From assembly GCA_900538575.1 (NCBI GenBank), contig UPZA01000010.1:30322-94321 (forward strand): a DNA stretch of 64,000 nucleotides, read 5' to 3'. The stretch comes from an uncultured Ruminococcus sp. GTDB lineage: Bacteria > Bacillota > Clostridia > Oscillospirales > Ruminococcaceae. Numbering within the stretch: position 1 is the stretch's first letter; every line of letters begins with the position of its first letter. Positions 39,022 to 46,943 of this stretch are shown here, piece after piece. The notes beneath the pieces are model-generated. The model saw only the letters and a program-made list of their open reading frames with translations, had not been told where the DNA came from and did not search any database. A program made the translations under genes and the position numbers.

Positions 39022-39351
39022 TTATATTTTATTTTCTTTGTCATATATGCCTTGAACATATGCAGATATCAGATTTCTACTTGTTGGTCTAACCGCTCGG
39101 TATTTTGAAATTAATAAAATCTCATCTTTTGTATATTTTCCTGTTGAAATAATAGCTTTAGTATCAGATAGACCAAGTATATAATCGCAACTTGCATTAA
39201 ATATTTTTGACATTTTAATAAGATTTTCAACACTTGGATAATGCTTGCCATTTTCATACGCGCTAACTGTCTCCAGTGATAATGACAATTCAATACTTAA
39301 TCTTATCTGTGTCATTCCTTTGCTTTCTCGTAATTCTTTAATCCTATTCAT
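39022..39351 (-). CDS. XRE-family HTH regulator
   Basis: A 109-residue protein. The N-terminal HTH is a standard XRE domain: 'RIKELRESKGMTQIRLSIELSLSLETVSAYENGKHYPSVENLIKMSKIFNASCDYILGLS'. The remaining 45 residues ('IISTGKYTKDEILLISKYRAVRPTSRNLISAYVQGI') are helical and may dimerise. It shares direction with the XRE gene 20 nt upstream, so they are probably co-transcribed. The stop abuts repeat copy 2. Confidence 0.8.
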   Translation of the reverse strand: MNRIKELRESKGMTQIRLSIELSLSLETVSAYENGKHYPSVENLIKMSKIFNASCDYILGLSDTKAIISTGKYTKDEILLISKYRAVRPTSRNLISAYVQGIYDKENKI

Positions 39352-39370
39352 AAGTCATCACATTCTATTA

Positions 39371-39697
39371 TCATTTTAAATCAAATTCAGCTAATAGCTG
39401 TATTTGTCTATTTATATATTCTTTTTGTTTGCTCGTTAAATTATTATAATTTACATCAAAATAAAGCTCATCAATATTCTCTATATTGCCTGTTAATATA
39501 TAATCGGTAGAAATTTTTAAAATTTGAGATAACTGTAATAAAATATTAAAAGACATTCCTACATGACCGTTCTCAATACGGCTATAATGATTCTGAGTTA
39601 TATCAAGTTTATCACACATATATTGCTGTGTTAATCCAAGGTTATTACGTTGCTGTTGTATACGATACCCAATTGCATTTAAATCAACCTCTTCCAT
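39371..39697 (-). CDS. XRE-family HTH regulator
   Basis: A 108-residue protein with the HTH 'IGYRIQQQRNNLGLTQQYMCDKLDITQNHYSRIENGHVGMSFNILLQLSQILKISTDYIL' and a C-terminal helix ('LTSKQKEYINRQIQLLAEF'). ATG 39697 is preferred over an upstream start because AGGAG lies about 10 nt before it. It is not of the 'VEAPN' subfamily. Target unknown. Confidence 0.8.
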   Translation of the reverse strand: MEEVDLNAIGYRIQQQRNNLGLTQQYMCDKLDITQNHYSRIENGHVGMSFNILLQLSQILKISTDYILTGNIENIDELYFDVNYNNLTSKQKEYINRQIQLLAEFDLK

Positions 39698-39829
39698 ATT
39701 TATCACACTCCTACACAATAAATTATACTTTATATAAACAAAAAAGTCAATAATTATTTTATAAATATTAGTAGCAAGATATTATTTCTAATTTGCACAG
39801 CATGATTTTAGTTTATTCTTTTCAATTTC

Positions 39830-40040
39830 GCTTTTACAAAAAGCAAAGTAAAGTATTTATTCATTTCTTTGCTCGCACAAAGAAACGAATCAAAGAAATG
39901 CGCCGGCTCATTCGCCGCCGGACCGCTTATGCCGCATAAAGCGGCAAATTTTATACATGAATTTACAAATATAACTGTTTTCTCACCCATTAAAAGCTTA
40001 CATATCTTGGATGAAATATTCTCCCATATTTTATAAGAAT
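39830..40040 (-). repeat. XRE-linked 210-bp repeat, copy 3
   Basis: Same block order as copies 1 and 2, with small differences (GAATCAAAGAAATG, CTCATTCGCCGCCGG). On the minus strand it starts about 44 nt after the stop of the XRE gene at 40084. The intervening bases include a tandem GTGAATTTTA pair. Confidence 0.85.
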
Positions 40041-40083
40041 TTGGTTTGAGTGAATTTTATTTGAGTGAATTTTAAAAGTATTT

Positions 40084-40353
40084 TTATTCAATGCCAATAA
40101 AAAAGTAATATATATCAACACCTAATGCTCTGGAAATATCAAATAACGAATCTAAGAAAATTTCTCTGCCATACCGAGGATATTCAACTAAGCTTATAAA
40201 TTTTCTGCTCTTGCCAATCATTTTACCAAGCTGCATTTCCGTTAATCTTTTTTGTTTTCTTATATTTTTAATGTTTCTCCCAACAATTTTGCTTTTCTCA
40301 TAGTATTCCCTATTTTTCTTATATTCATTAATTTTTTTTACTTTCTTTTTCAT
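40084..40353 (-). CDS. Small XRE-family HTH protein (divergent, repeat-linked subfamily)
   Basis: An 89-residue basic protein. After a 25-residue Lys-rich N-terminus, the HTH reads 'IKNIRKQKRLTEMQLGKMIGKSRKFISLVEYPRYGREIFLDSLFDISRALGVDIYYFF'. The 'VEyP...REIFLDSLFDI' segment aligns with 'VEAPNI.RTISLDTLFDI' of the two proteins near 9.5-10 kb, so these form one subfamily. GGAGG lies 9 nt before the ATG. It sits between repeat copies 3 and 4, which face each other. Confidence 0.7.
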   Translation of the reverse strand: MKKKVKKINEYKKNREYYEKSKIVGRNIKNIRKQKRLTEMQLGKMIGKSRKFISLVEYPRYGREIFLDSLFDISRALGVDIYYFFIGIE

Positions 40354-40471
40354 ATTTAACCTCCAAATTTTTATAGTATAATTATAACAATTTAATTTAT
40401 AAATTTTAGAGGTACATATTGTAATTTTACAGGTACAACTGGTATTTTAAACTTTATATTGCTTAAACCAC

Positions 40472-40657
40472 ATTCTTATAAAACATAGGAGAATATTCCA
40501 TCCGAGATATGTAAGCTTTTAATGGGTGTCAATATAGTTATCTCACCCATTCATGTATAAAATTTGCCGCTTTATGCGGCATAGCGGTCCGGCGGCGTTT
40601 GAGCCGGTGCATTTCTTTGTTTCGTTTCTTTGTGCAAGCAAAGAAATGAAAAACACT
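40472..40657 (+). repeat. XRE-linked repeat, copy 4 (inverted)
   Basis: The same repeat in the opposite orientation. It starts with ATTCTTATAAAACATAGGAG and runs through GCCGCTTTATGCGGC and the CATTTCTTTG...CAAAGAAATG stem, but loses the outer GCTTTTACGAAAAGC end, so it is about 25 bp shorter. With copy 3 it forms an inverted pair flanking the XRE gene at 40084. It lies on the promoter side of that gene, not downstream of it. Confidence 0.85.
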
Positions 40658-40774
40658 TTGCTCATATTAACCCAAAATAATATTTTTTAAGACAAAATAC
40701 GCTATTTTAATCGCTTTCCGCCAATTCTAAGATGTGTTATAATTGTAGATATAAATCAAATATGGAGGATTTTT

Positions 40775-42109
40775 ATGTATTATAAAGAAAACACTAAGGA
40801 TATAGTTTCCATAGTCGCTTATATGAGCGGCGTTCAAAGGCGCGCTCTCATAGAAAATTATTTTTCCGAATGCCCCGACGCGCTCAAACAGCTTGATAAT
40901 ATATCCGAGCTGAGAATAATAAGAAGTCTTTGCAAGCTGAGGACAACCCTTTTCCTTAAATTCAAAAAAACAGACGATTTAATGAAATATGATCTTAAAA
41001 ACCTGAATTCTATAAGCTGGTTTTCATATCAGGATATAAAAGAGCTTGAGGAAAACGGAATCCCTATCCTTAAAGTTAATTACAGATCCTCTAAATATAT
41101 GTCGGATTTTAACAGGCTTATTCAGGAGCATATAAATTCCTGCAAAAACTTCTTCCCCGCCTGGCTAAACTGGGATTATATCAAGGATTTATTCGTTATA
41201 CCCAAAGGTCAGGTGGAAAGCGTTGTAATTAAAGAATTTAATAAATATATGGAAAACTTAGGCAATTATCCGTATCAGGTTTACCTGCATTGGAAGCCCT
41301 ACGACTGCGGCAATATGCTTTTTAACGATAAGAAATTTGTAAGCATTATCTACGATCTTAACGACGATTTCTTTAATGAAAATGAAAAAGTAACCGACGC
41401 CGCCGATTACACAAAAACAAATATCTACGATTTTATACAAAGAAACGAAAGCACCGCCATTGTGGTGGACTGCGAAAATTCCAACGTCTATAAGCTCTAT
41501 GCAATGCTGAAAAATCTTAATCAGGAGGAGCTTTCGAAAATCAGGAAAATTATCCTCTTTGACGATTACCACACAACCAGCGCATGGGACCGCCTTGAAA
41601 AATTCACAAGCATACCTGTCGAGCACATAGAAGTGGAGAGAGTCGTCGATAACAAATCGCTTGTGGATATAAAAATGACCGCGGGAGTGTGCCGCGAGTT
41701 TTACGACAATAAAATAACGTCGTTTATACTCGCCTCCAGCGATTCTGATTACTGGGGACTTATCTCTTCCCTGCCTAACGCGGATTTTCTCGTTATGTAT
41801 GAATACAACAAATGCGGCAGCGCAATCAAGCAGGCCCTCGACACAAGAGGCATATATTATTGCTCTATCGACGATTTCTGCTCAGGCAATATTGAAGTGT
41901 TTAAAAACAGCGTCCTGCTGGATCTGCTAAAAAGCCGTATAAATGAAATTCCCGATATAAACGGTCGAGACCTCGTTGACGAAATATATCAGTCGGCAAG
42001 GCTTGAAGCCGGAGATACGGAAAAAAATCAGTTTTTTGAAAGATATATAAAAACGCTCAGGCTTTCCGTGGATTTAAACGGAGTTTTCACTATACATATA
42101 AAGGAATAG
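40775..42109 (+). CDS. NYN-domain (PIN-like) putative ribonuclease
   Basis: A 444-residue protein. The N-terminal 220 residues are helical and unrecognised. From about 226 there is a NYN/PIN-like fold: 'AIVVDCENSN' (Asp232, Asn235), 'SLVDIKMT' (Asp298) and 'FILASSDSDYWGLI' (Asp323, Asp325), the acidic residues expected for a metal-dependent RNase. No signal peptide. GGAGG lies 8 nt before the ATG, and a TATAAT box is at 40738. It neighbours repeat copy 4; a host RNA or defence role is possible but unproven. Confidence 0.65.
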   Translation: MYYKENTKDIVSIVAYMSGVQRRALIENYFSECPDALKQLDNISELRIIRSLCKLRTTLFLKFKKTDDLMKYDLKNLNSISWFSYQDIKELEENGIPILKVNYRSSKYMSDFNRLIQEHINSCKNFFPAWLNWDYIKDLFVIPKGQVESVVIKEFNKYMENLGNYPYQVYLHWKPYDCGNMLFNDKKFVSIIYDLNDDFFNENEKVTDAADYTKTNIYDFIQRNESTAIVVDCENSNVYKLYAMLKNLNQEELSKIRKIILFDDYHTTSAWDRLEKFTSIPVEHIEVERVVDNKSLVDIKMTAGVCREFYDNKITSFILASSDSDYWGLISSLPNADFLVMYEYNKCGSAIKQALDTRGIYYCSIDDFCSGNIEVFKNSVLLDLLKSRINEIPDINGRDLVDEIYQSARLEAGDTEKNQFFERYIKTLRLSVDLNGVFTIHIKE

Positions 42110-42180
42110 ATATGATTTAAAATCTTATTATGAAAAAAACGCGCTTGTGAGTAATGTAAGCCGGCGATAGTTATAATTTT

Positions 42181-42220
42181 TGGAGCAAAACAGATGTTAA
42201 TCAGGTTTTGCTCCATTTTT
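42181..42220 (+). terminator. Terminator of the NYN gene
   Basis: 11-bp perfect stem TGGAGCAAAAC/GTTTTGCTCCA (42181-42191, 42205-42215) and a T5 tail, 72 nt after the stop. Confidence 0.85.
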
Positions 42221-42299
42221 CTTTACAAATATTTAATTATTCTGAAAATCCAATAACTAAGAATATAGACCTGTCCTGACTGTTTCTAAATACCGACGT

Positions 42300-42426
42300 C
42301 ATGATAAGGACTAATCATGCCGCTTTTGGACGCCAAAAAAGCCCGTAAATACGTGACTTCAATAGGGAACATAAAAACCGGTTGAGAATAGCAATTCGTC
42401 AGCAGTTACGGCTGACGAATTTTTTA
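42300..42426 (+). ncRNA. Candidate structured small RNA
   Basis: In a 632-nt gene-free stretch (42110-42741). Three hairpins in line: CATGAT/ATCATG (42300-42319), GCTTTTGG/CCAAAA..GC (42322-42342) and a perfect 11-bp terminator AATTCGTCAGC/GCTGACGAATT (42393-42421) with T6. Between the last two is an unpaired, purine-rich stretch 'AATAGGGAACATAAAAACCGG'-like. A terminator without an upstream gene suggests a non-coding transcript. No clear promoter seen; family not recognised. Confidence 0.45.
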
Positions 42427-42630
42427 TTACAAATCAAATAGAACTAATAATATAAGAATTTTAAAATATTAAAAGTAATAGATGGATAACTAAATGCGGA
42501 TTACCATCGTGATCAACGAACAAGCTTTTAAGTAATACAACAATTAAAGCTATCCGAATTTAAGCGAATGATTGTGCTGCATATAGTTGTATTATAAACA
42601 TATTTAGTTGTAGAAATTTACCAATTATTA

Positions 42631-42659
42631 TTGACAATCTATTTGTATTATAGTATACT
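42631..42659 (+). promoter_or_regulatory. Sigma-A type promoter of the secreted-protein pair
   Basis: TTGACA (42631-42636), 17-nt spacer, TATACT (42654-42659), about 83 nt before the ATG at 42742. Confidence 0.8.
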
Positions 42660-42741
42660 ATAATAAATAAAAGCCGTTCAAATGAAGCTTTAACACACGT
42701 CATTTATTCAAATAAATTTATTACTTTGAGGAGGATTTACT

Positions 42742-45036
42742 ATGCTTAAAAAGGGTCTATCTGTTTTAACAACCATTTTAATTTTATTTTTAACAGTATC
42801 CAATGTATGTTCAAGTGCAGTTAATGCAGATGAACCGGTAGAAATTTTGTCTCTGCGCTCTGAATATGGAAAACATTTCAATAATGGTGATGGCACAATA
42901 ACTGCCTATATAAATACTGCGCCTATTCATTATTGGCAAAATAATCAATGGATGGATATTGACAACACATTGGTCTTGGACGAATACGGAAACTATACTA
43001 ATGAAAGCAATTCTTTGAGTGTTACTATTCCTTCACAACTTTCTGTAAATAATGATGAAGCCAAAACAGAAAATGCTGTGAAGTTAGAATACGAAGAATT
43101 CAGCCTTTCTGTCTCATTAACTGATTTATCCATAAATGAATCTGAAAAAGATGTATATGCAGATATAGAGAATTATGTTCAGCAAAACGACAGCGCTGCA
43201 AAGATAAATATAATTAACAATACGCAAACTGATTGTTCAGATAACAACATTCCGATTGATGTAATTGATTCATACAACAACATTGCTTCGGCTGCGGTTT
43301 TTGAATCTGTGTACGATGATATTGATCTTTCAATTGATATTCAGCCGGCGTCTGTTATTGAATCTGTTACGTTTAATAGTTTTGAGGATATTCCGGATTC
43401 TTTAACATATTTTATTGATGCCGATGGGCTTGACTTAGAATGTAAAGACAGCAATGTTATTGGTTTTATCAATGACAATGGCGAATGTGTTTTTGAGATT
43501 CCTGCAATATTTATATATGACTCATCAAATGAAAGTAAAAGCTATTCCGTTGATTATGACATTAGTGACAGCGATGATGGTTATTTGCTTACAGTTTACC
43601 CTGCCTCTAATCTGACTGAATCGGAAAATACTGTTTATCCCTTAACTCTGAATTCTGAATATACTGTTGAACGAAGTGTAAACACGTACTGTAATTCAGA
43701 ATCATCGCCAAACGAAATAATCAGAGATCAATATATGCGTATTAGCAATACAAGTGGACATGGATATCAAACCTATGTTTCTTGTAACGATTCATTTGTT
43801 AATTATGGCAGCAATGCAACTATTTTGGATGCTAAATTTAATATCTTTTTACGTGGCAATTATATAAACTCTTCTAAACATATAAAAATATATTCACTGC
43901 AAACACAGCCGATGAATTGTACTTGGAATAATGCTTCAGCGTTAGATGAATATAATACTTTAGTTGGCGGTTTTGATGTAGTATATACTGAGATGAATTC
44001 ATGGAAAGAAATTGATGTGACAGCTTTAACACAGGCATGGCTTAATTACGGTAATTCATCTCAGAATATAGGAATACCATGCTATGGATTTAAAATGGTT
44101 GCCGATAGCGCCCCCTATGCCGCAATAGTTGCAAATTCGGAAAGAGCGGGTAGTAATAAACCATATTTTGAAATTACTTACTCACTCTCTTCAGATTATA
44201 CGTTAGATTACGCTCCATATAAGTATAATAATATAACCTCTAATCTTGGAAATATATACAATTTACAAAATAGAATGAATTGCTATGCTTATGCACTGCA
44301 AGTTTATTATAAAGGAACGGGAAGTTATTTGCTGTATCCAGGAGAATTTGGAATCGGGCAAAGTATACAGGGGGATGAGTATACTTTTGCAAACTTTGGC
44401 GAATTATTATCAGAATATAATCGTTTTGAGCGTCAAATTGAGTATAAAATTGATGAAATAAATGATTATAGAGATGTATACCCAAGCCAGATTCATGGTA
44501 TTGTTAATAATAACAATGAATTCAAACAGTGTATGAACGAATATATGACCTTTATAAAAAATCAAATGATTAGAGATGGTAAAGCAATTAATTTTACACT
44601 GCAGGAATATAACAATTCTGACATACTGAATCCAAATAACAATTATTTTTCTCCCCCAATCGGATATGATGAAAATAATGAAAGAATAATTGCTATGACT
44701 GCATATTATTTATATAATAGTAGGTTTAATGGAAGCTTGTCTATGCACTACTACTTAAGAAATGGTAATGGGACTTGTCCAAAGCATGGCGGAAATTGCA
44801 GCGTCTGGTCACAAAAGATGGGAACTGGCAAGGTTACTGACTCAGATTATTACGGAACAGTAATCTGCGACCAAACAATCTATGATTCTGCATATAAAAT
44901 AGGTGCTTATAATATGGCGAGCTGCGATGAATTGATCAAATTTTATACTATAACAAAAGACTCGAATATATACAACTCCGGGCATGATTATGGACATGAC
45001 AGTGATTCAACAGGAACAATCTATTACGGCAATTAA
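42742..45036 (+). CDS. Secreted DNRLRE-domain protein with C-terminal cysteine-hydrolase-like domain
   Basis: A 764-residue exported protein. Signal peptide about 1-30. Residues about 40-310 resemble the N-terminal region of large Firmicutes wall proteins ('PIHYWQNNQWMDIDNTLVLDEYGNY'). A DNRLRE/CBM96-like beta domain follows (about 318-492; 'SWKEIDVTALTQAWLNY..SQNIGIPCYGFKMV'). The C-terminal domain has 'RMNCYAYALQVYY' (Cys514) and 'LSMHYYLRNGNGTCPKHGGNCSVWSQKMG' (His669), a Cys-His layout as in papain-like or NlpC-like hydrolases. Its activity is inferred. GGAGG precedes the ATG; the next gene starts 14 nt after the stop. Confidence 0.6.
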   Translation: MLKKGLSVLTTILILFLTVSNVCSSAVNADEPVEILSLRSEYGKHFNNGDGTITAYINTAPIHYWQNNQWMDIDNTLVLDEYGNYTNESNSLSVTIPSQLSVNNDEAKTENAVKLEYEEFSLSVSLTDLSINESEKDVYADIENYVQQNDSAAKINIINNTQTDCSDNNIPIDVIDSYNNIASAAVFESVYDDIDLSIDIQPASVIESVTFNSFEDIPDSLTYFIDADGLDLECKDSNVIGFINDNGECVFEIPAIFIYDSSNESKSYSVDYDISDSDDGYLLTVYPASNLTESENTVYPLTLNSEYTVERSVNTYCNSESSPNEIIRDQYMRISNTSGHGYQTYVSCNDSFVNYGSNATILDAKFNIFLRGNYINSSKHIKIYSLQTQPMNCTWNNASALDEYNTLVGGFDVVYTEMNSWKEIDVTALTQAWLNYGNSSQNIGIPCYGFKMVADSAPYAAIVANSERAGSNKPYFEITYSLSSDYTLDYAPYKYNNITSNLGNIYNLQNRMNCYAYALQVYYKGTGSYLLYPGEFGIGQSIQGDEYTFANFGELLSEYNRFERQIEYKIDEINDYRDVYPSQIHGIVNNNNEFKQCMNEYMTFIKNQMIRDGKAINFTLQEYNNSDILNPNNNYFSPPIGYDENNERIIAMTAYYLYNSRFNGSLSMHYYLRNGNGTCPKHGGNCSVWSQKMGTGKVTDSDYYGTVICDQTIYDSAYKIGAYNMASCDELIKFYTITKDSNIYNSGHDYGHDSDSTGTIYYGN

Positions 45037-45050
45037 AGGAGGCGGTAAAA

Positions 45051-46655
45051 ATGAAAAAAATATTCTCTTGGTTTATAGCGGCAATATGTACTTTTTCTAT
45101 AACGTCGACTAACGCCTCACATGCAGAACAGATAAAAGATAATTTATGGGAAAAGTTCATCAAGTATGACCTTTGCATTACAGACTACAGAGCTTTAACA
45201 GATGAAGAAAAAGAGTTATGTAAATTTATTTTCGATACTGAACAGGCGGCAAATGATAATATTATCTGTGAACGTGCAAGGCGTATACTTGCAGGGGACG
45301 ATGTCGGTGAGAGAATTACGATTGAACAGCTTGAAAACGCATACGGTATTTGGGATAATTACTCTATCCATAAGGACGGCTGGCAGACTTATATCCACTG
45401 TGTTCCCGATGTGATACGTTTAGGCGACGGAACGTATTTTAACTCTTTGGCCACAGGCATAAGCGAATACTGGCTTGATGACAGCGGAAGTACTTATGTA
45501 GTATTCAATGAAAAAACTTCTTCTGATGATATAAGAAGCTTCGATGTTTTTGATAAAAACGGTGAACTTTTGAAAAATATTCCGTCTGCTATGCCGGAAT
45601 GTCCATATAAGGATTTCAGAGGTAATGCAGAATATATGGAGAAATTCGGCTTTATTGAGAAGAATGGCGGCTACTATTACACGAAAGCTGACGGAACAGC
45701 AGTTTTTGCGTGGAGTGATTATACAGCAAGCGACAGCAGTGAGCCTGTAACGGAACCATTTATTGTCGAAAGTGATATTAACGGCTGCCCTGTTGTGGCT
45801 ATTGAAACCGGAGCCTTTTCTAATTCAGCATTAACTGAAATAGTTTTGCCGGATACACTTGAATTTATTGACAGATTAGCTTTTTCAACATGCCGTAATC
45901 TTGAAAAAATAAATTTCCCCGAAAATCTAAAATATATTGGAAATCTTGCTTTTTTAGGATGTGATTCACTTAATGAAATAGAATTACATTGTCCGAATTT
46001 AAAAATTATGAAAGAAGCATTTTCAGATTGTAATGAGCTTATTAATGCTATTTTAGATGTAAAAGAAATTGATGAGTCGGCTTTTGTTTCCTGCAAAAAA
46101 CTTCAATATGTGACTATAGGTGAAAATGTTACAAGGCTTGGTGCCAATGCATTTGAAAATTGCAGTGAGCTTGAATCTTTGGAATTGTCTAAAGGAACAA
46201 AAATAATTGGTCAGGCTGCATTTTTGAATACTGAAATAAAATCAATAACACTTTTACCGACCGTTAAAATTATAGGTGCATATCCGCGAAAGACAGGCAG
46301 AGAATTCACATCCGGCATTGAACCACAGCCTGCAAGAAGACCTCTTACCGACGATCCGGTATGTGCATTTGACAGCGACTGTATTATATATGGCTACAGA
46401 GGGACAGAAGCAGAACGCTATGCAAAGGAATGGAATTTGGAATTTATAGTTCTTGAAGCTGAATCAGGAGATGTAAATTTCGATGGCGAATTCAATATTT
46501 CTGATGTTGTCACACTGCAAAGATGGCTCGTAGGTAAGTCTAATACAGAATTAACTTATTGGAAATCCGCAGACCTATGCGAAGATGACCAACTTAACGT
46601 ATTTGATCTTTGCATGATGAAACGTATGCTAATAGTTAAAATTAATTCAAATTAA
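45051..46655 (+). CDS. Secreted LRR_5 protein with C-terminal type I dockerin
   Basis: A 534-residue exported protein: signal peptide about 1-25, an unrecognised region to about 245, BspA-like LRR_5 repeats (about 245-430), then a type I dockerin (about 473-528). The dockerin has two calcium F-hand repeats, 'GDVNFDGEFNISDVVTLQRWLVG' region and 'ADLCEDDQLNVFDLCMMKRMLI'. Dockerins plug proteins into cohesin scaffoldins, so this protein is probably displayed on a cellulosome-like complex or on the cell surface. GGAGG precedes the ATG. Co-transcribed with the preceding gene. Confidence 0.85.
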   Translation: MKKIFSWFIAAICTFSITSTNASHAEQIKDNLWEKFIKYDLCITDYRALTDEEKELCKFIFDTEQAANDNIICERARRILAGDDVGERITIEQLENAYGIWDNYSIHKDGWQTYIHCVPDVIRLGDGTYFNSLATGISEYWLDDSGSTYVVFNEKTSSDDIRSFDVFDKNGELLKNIPSAMPECPYKDFRGNAEYMEKFGFIEKNGGYYYTKADGTAVFAWSDYTASDSSEPVTEPFIVESDINGCPVVAIETGAFSNSALTEIVLPDTLEFIDRLAFSTCRNLEKINFPENLKYIGNLAFLGCDSLNEIELHCPNLKIMKEAFSDCNELINAILDVKEIDESAFVSCKKLQYVTIGENVTRLGANAFENCSELESLELSKGTKIIGQAAFLNTEIKSITLLPTVKIIGAYPRKTGREFTSGIEPQPARRPLTDDPVCAFDSDCIIYGYRGTEAERYAKEWNLEFIVLEAESGDVNFDGEFNISDVVTLQRWLVGKSNTELTYWKSADLCEDDQLNVFDLCMMKRMLIVKINSN

Positions 46656-46664
46656 TTTTGACAT

Positions 46665-46715
46665 ACCCCTGTGTCACAGTGCGACGGCATAAATACACAA
46701 CAGACCCCTGTGTCA
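46665..46715. repeat. Direct repeat pair ACCCCTGTGTCA
   Basis: The 12-mer occurs at 46665-46676 and 46704-46715, 39 bp apart, at the left edge of the integrative element remnant. It could be a recombinase or replication-protein binding site, or an edge duplication. Confidence 0.5.
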
Positions 46716-46759
46716 AAAATTAATTTCCTGTGCAAAACAGAAAAATTCTCTTTTTCCTC

Positions 46760-46788
46760 TTGACAAGAGCGCTCATATGCGATAACAT
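46760..46788 (+). promoter_or_regulatory. Sigma-A type promoter with palindromic spacer
   Basis: TTGACA (46760-46765), 17-nt spacer, TAACAT (46783-46788). The spacer contains the palindrome GAGCGCTC (46767-46774), a candidate operator. Confidence 0.7.
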
Positions 46789-46809
46789 GAAGATGACGAT
46801 ATAGCTGTC

Positions 46810-46848
46810 AAAGCTCGTAAAGATTTAAGAATCTTTGCGAGCTTTTTT
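46810..46848 (+). terminator. Leader terminator before the element ATPase
   Basis: 16-bp stem with one mismatch (46810-46825 / 46830-46845, left arm AAAGCTCGTAAAGATT) followed by T-rich sequence. It lies only about 15 nt past the expected start of transcription from the promoter at 46760, so most transcripts should end here. Confidence 0.8.
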
Positions 46849-46943
46849 GTTTGCCTAAAAAAGTTTTCATTAATGCGCCGCAGAGTTATCTTGTGTGCGC
46901 CGCACAGTTGAAATACAATAAAATCAGAAAGGGGAAGTGACAA

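Noticed and set aside
39022..39697. Toxin-antitoxin operon from the two adjacent XRE genes
   Set aside because: Both products are HTH proteins with no toxin domain (no HipA, HigB, RelE or Fic-like partner) within reach.
46665..46715. CRISPR-like or iteron array
   Set aside because: Only two copies of a 12-mer; no third copy or regular spacing.
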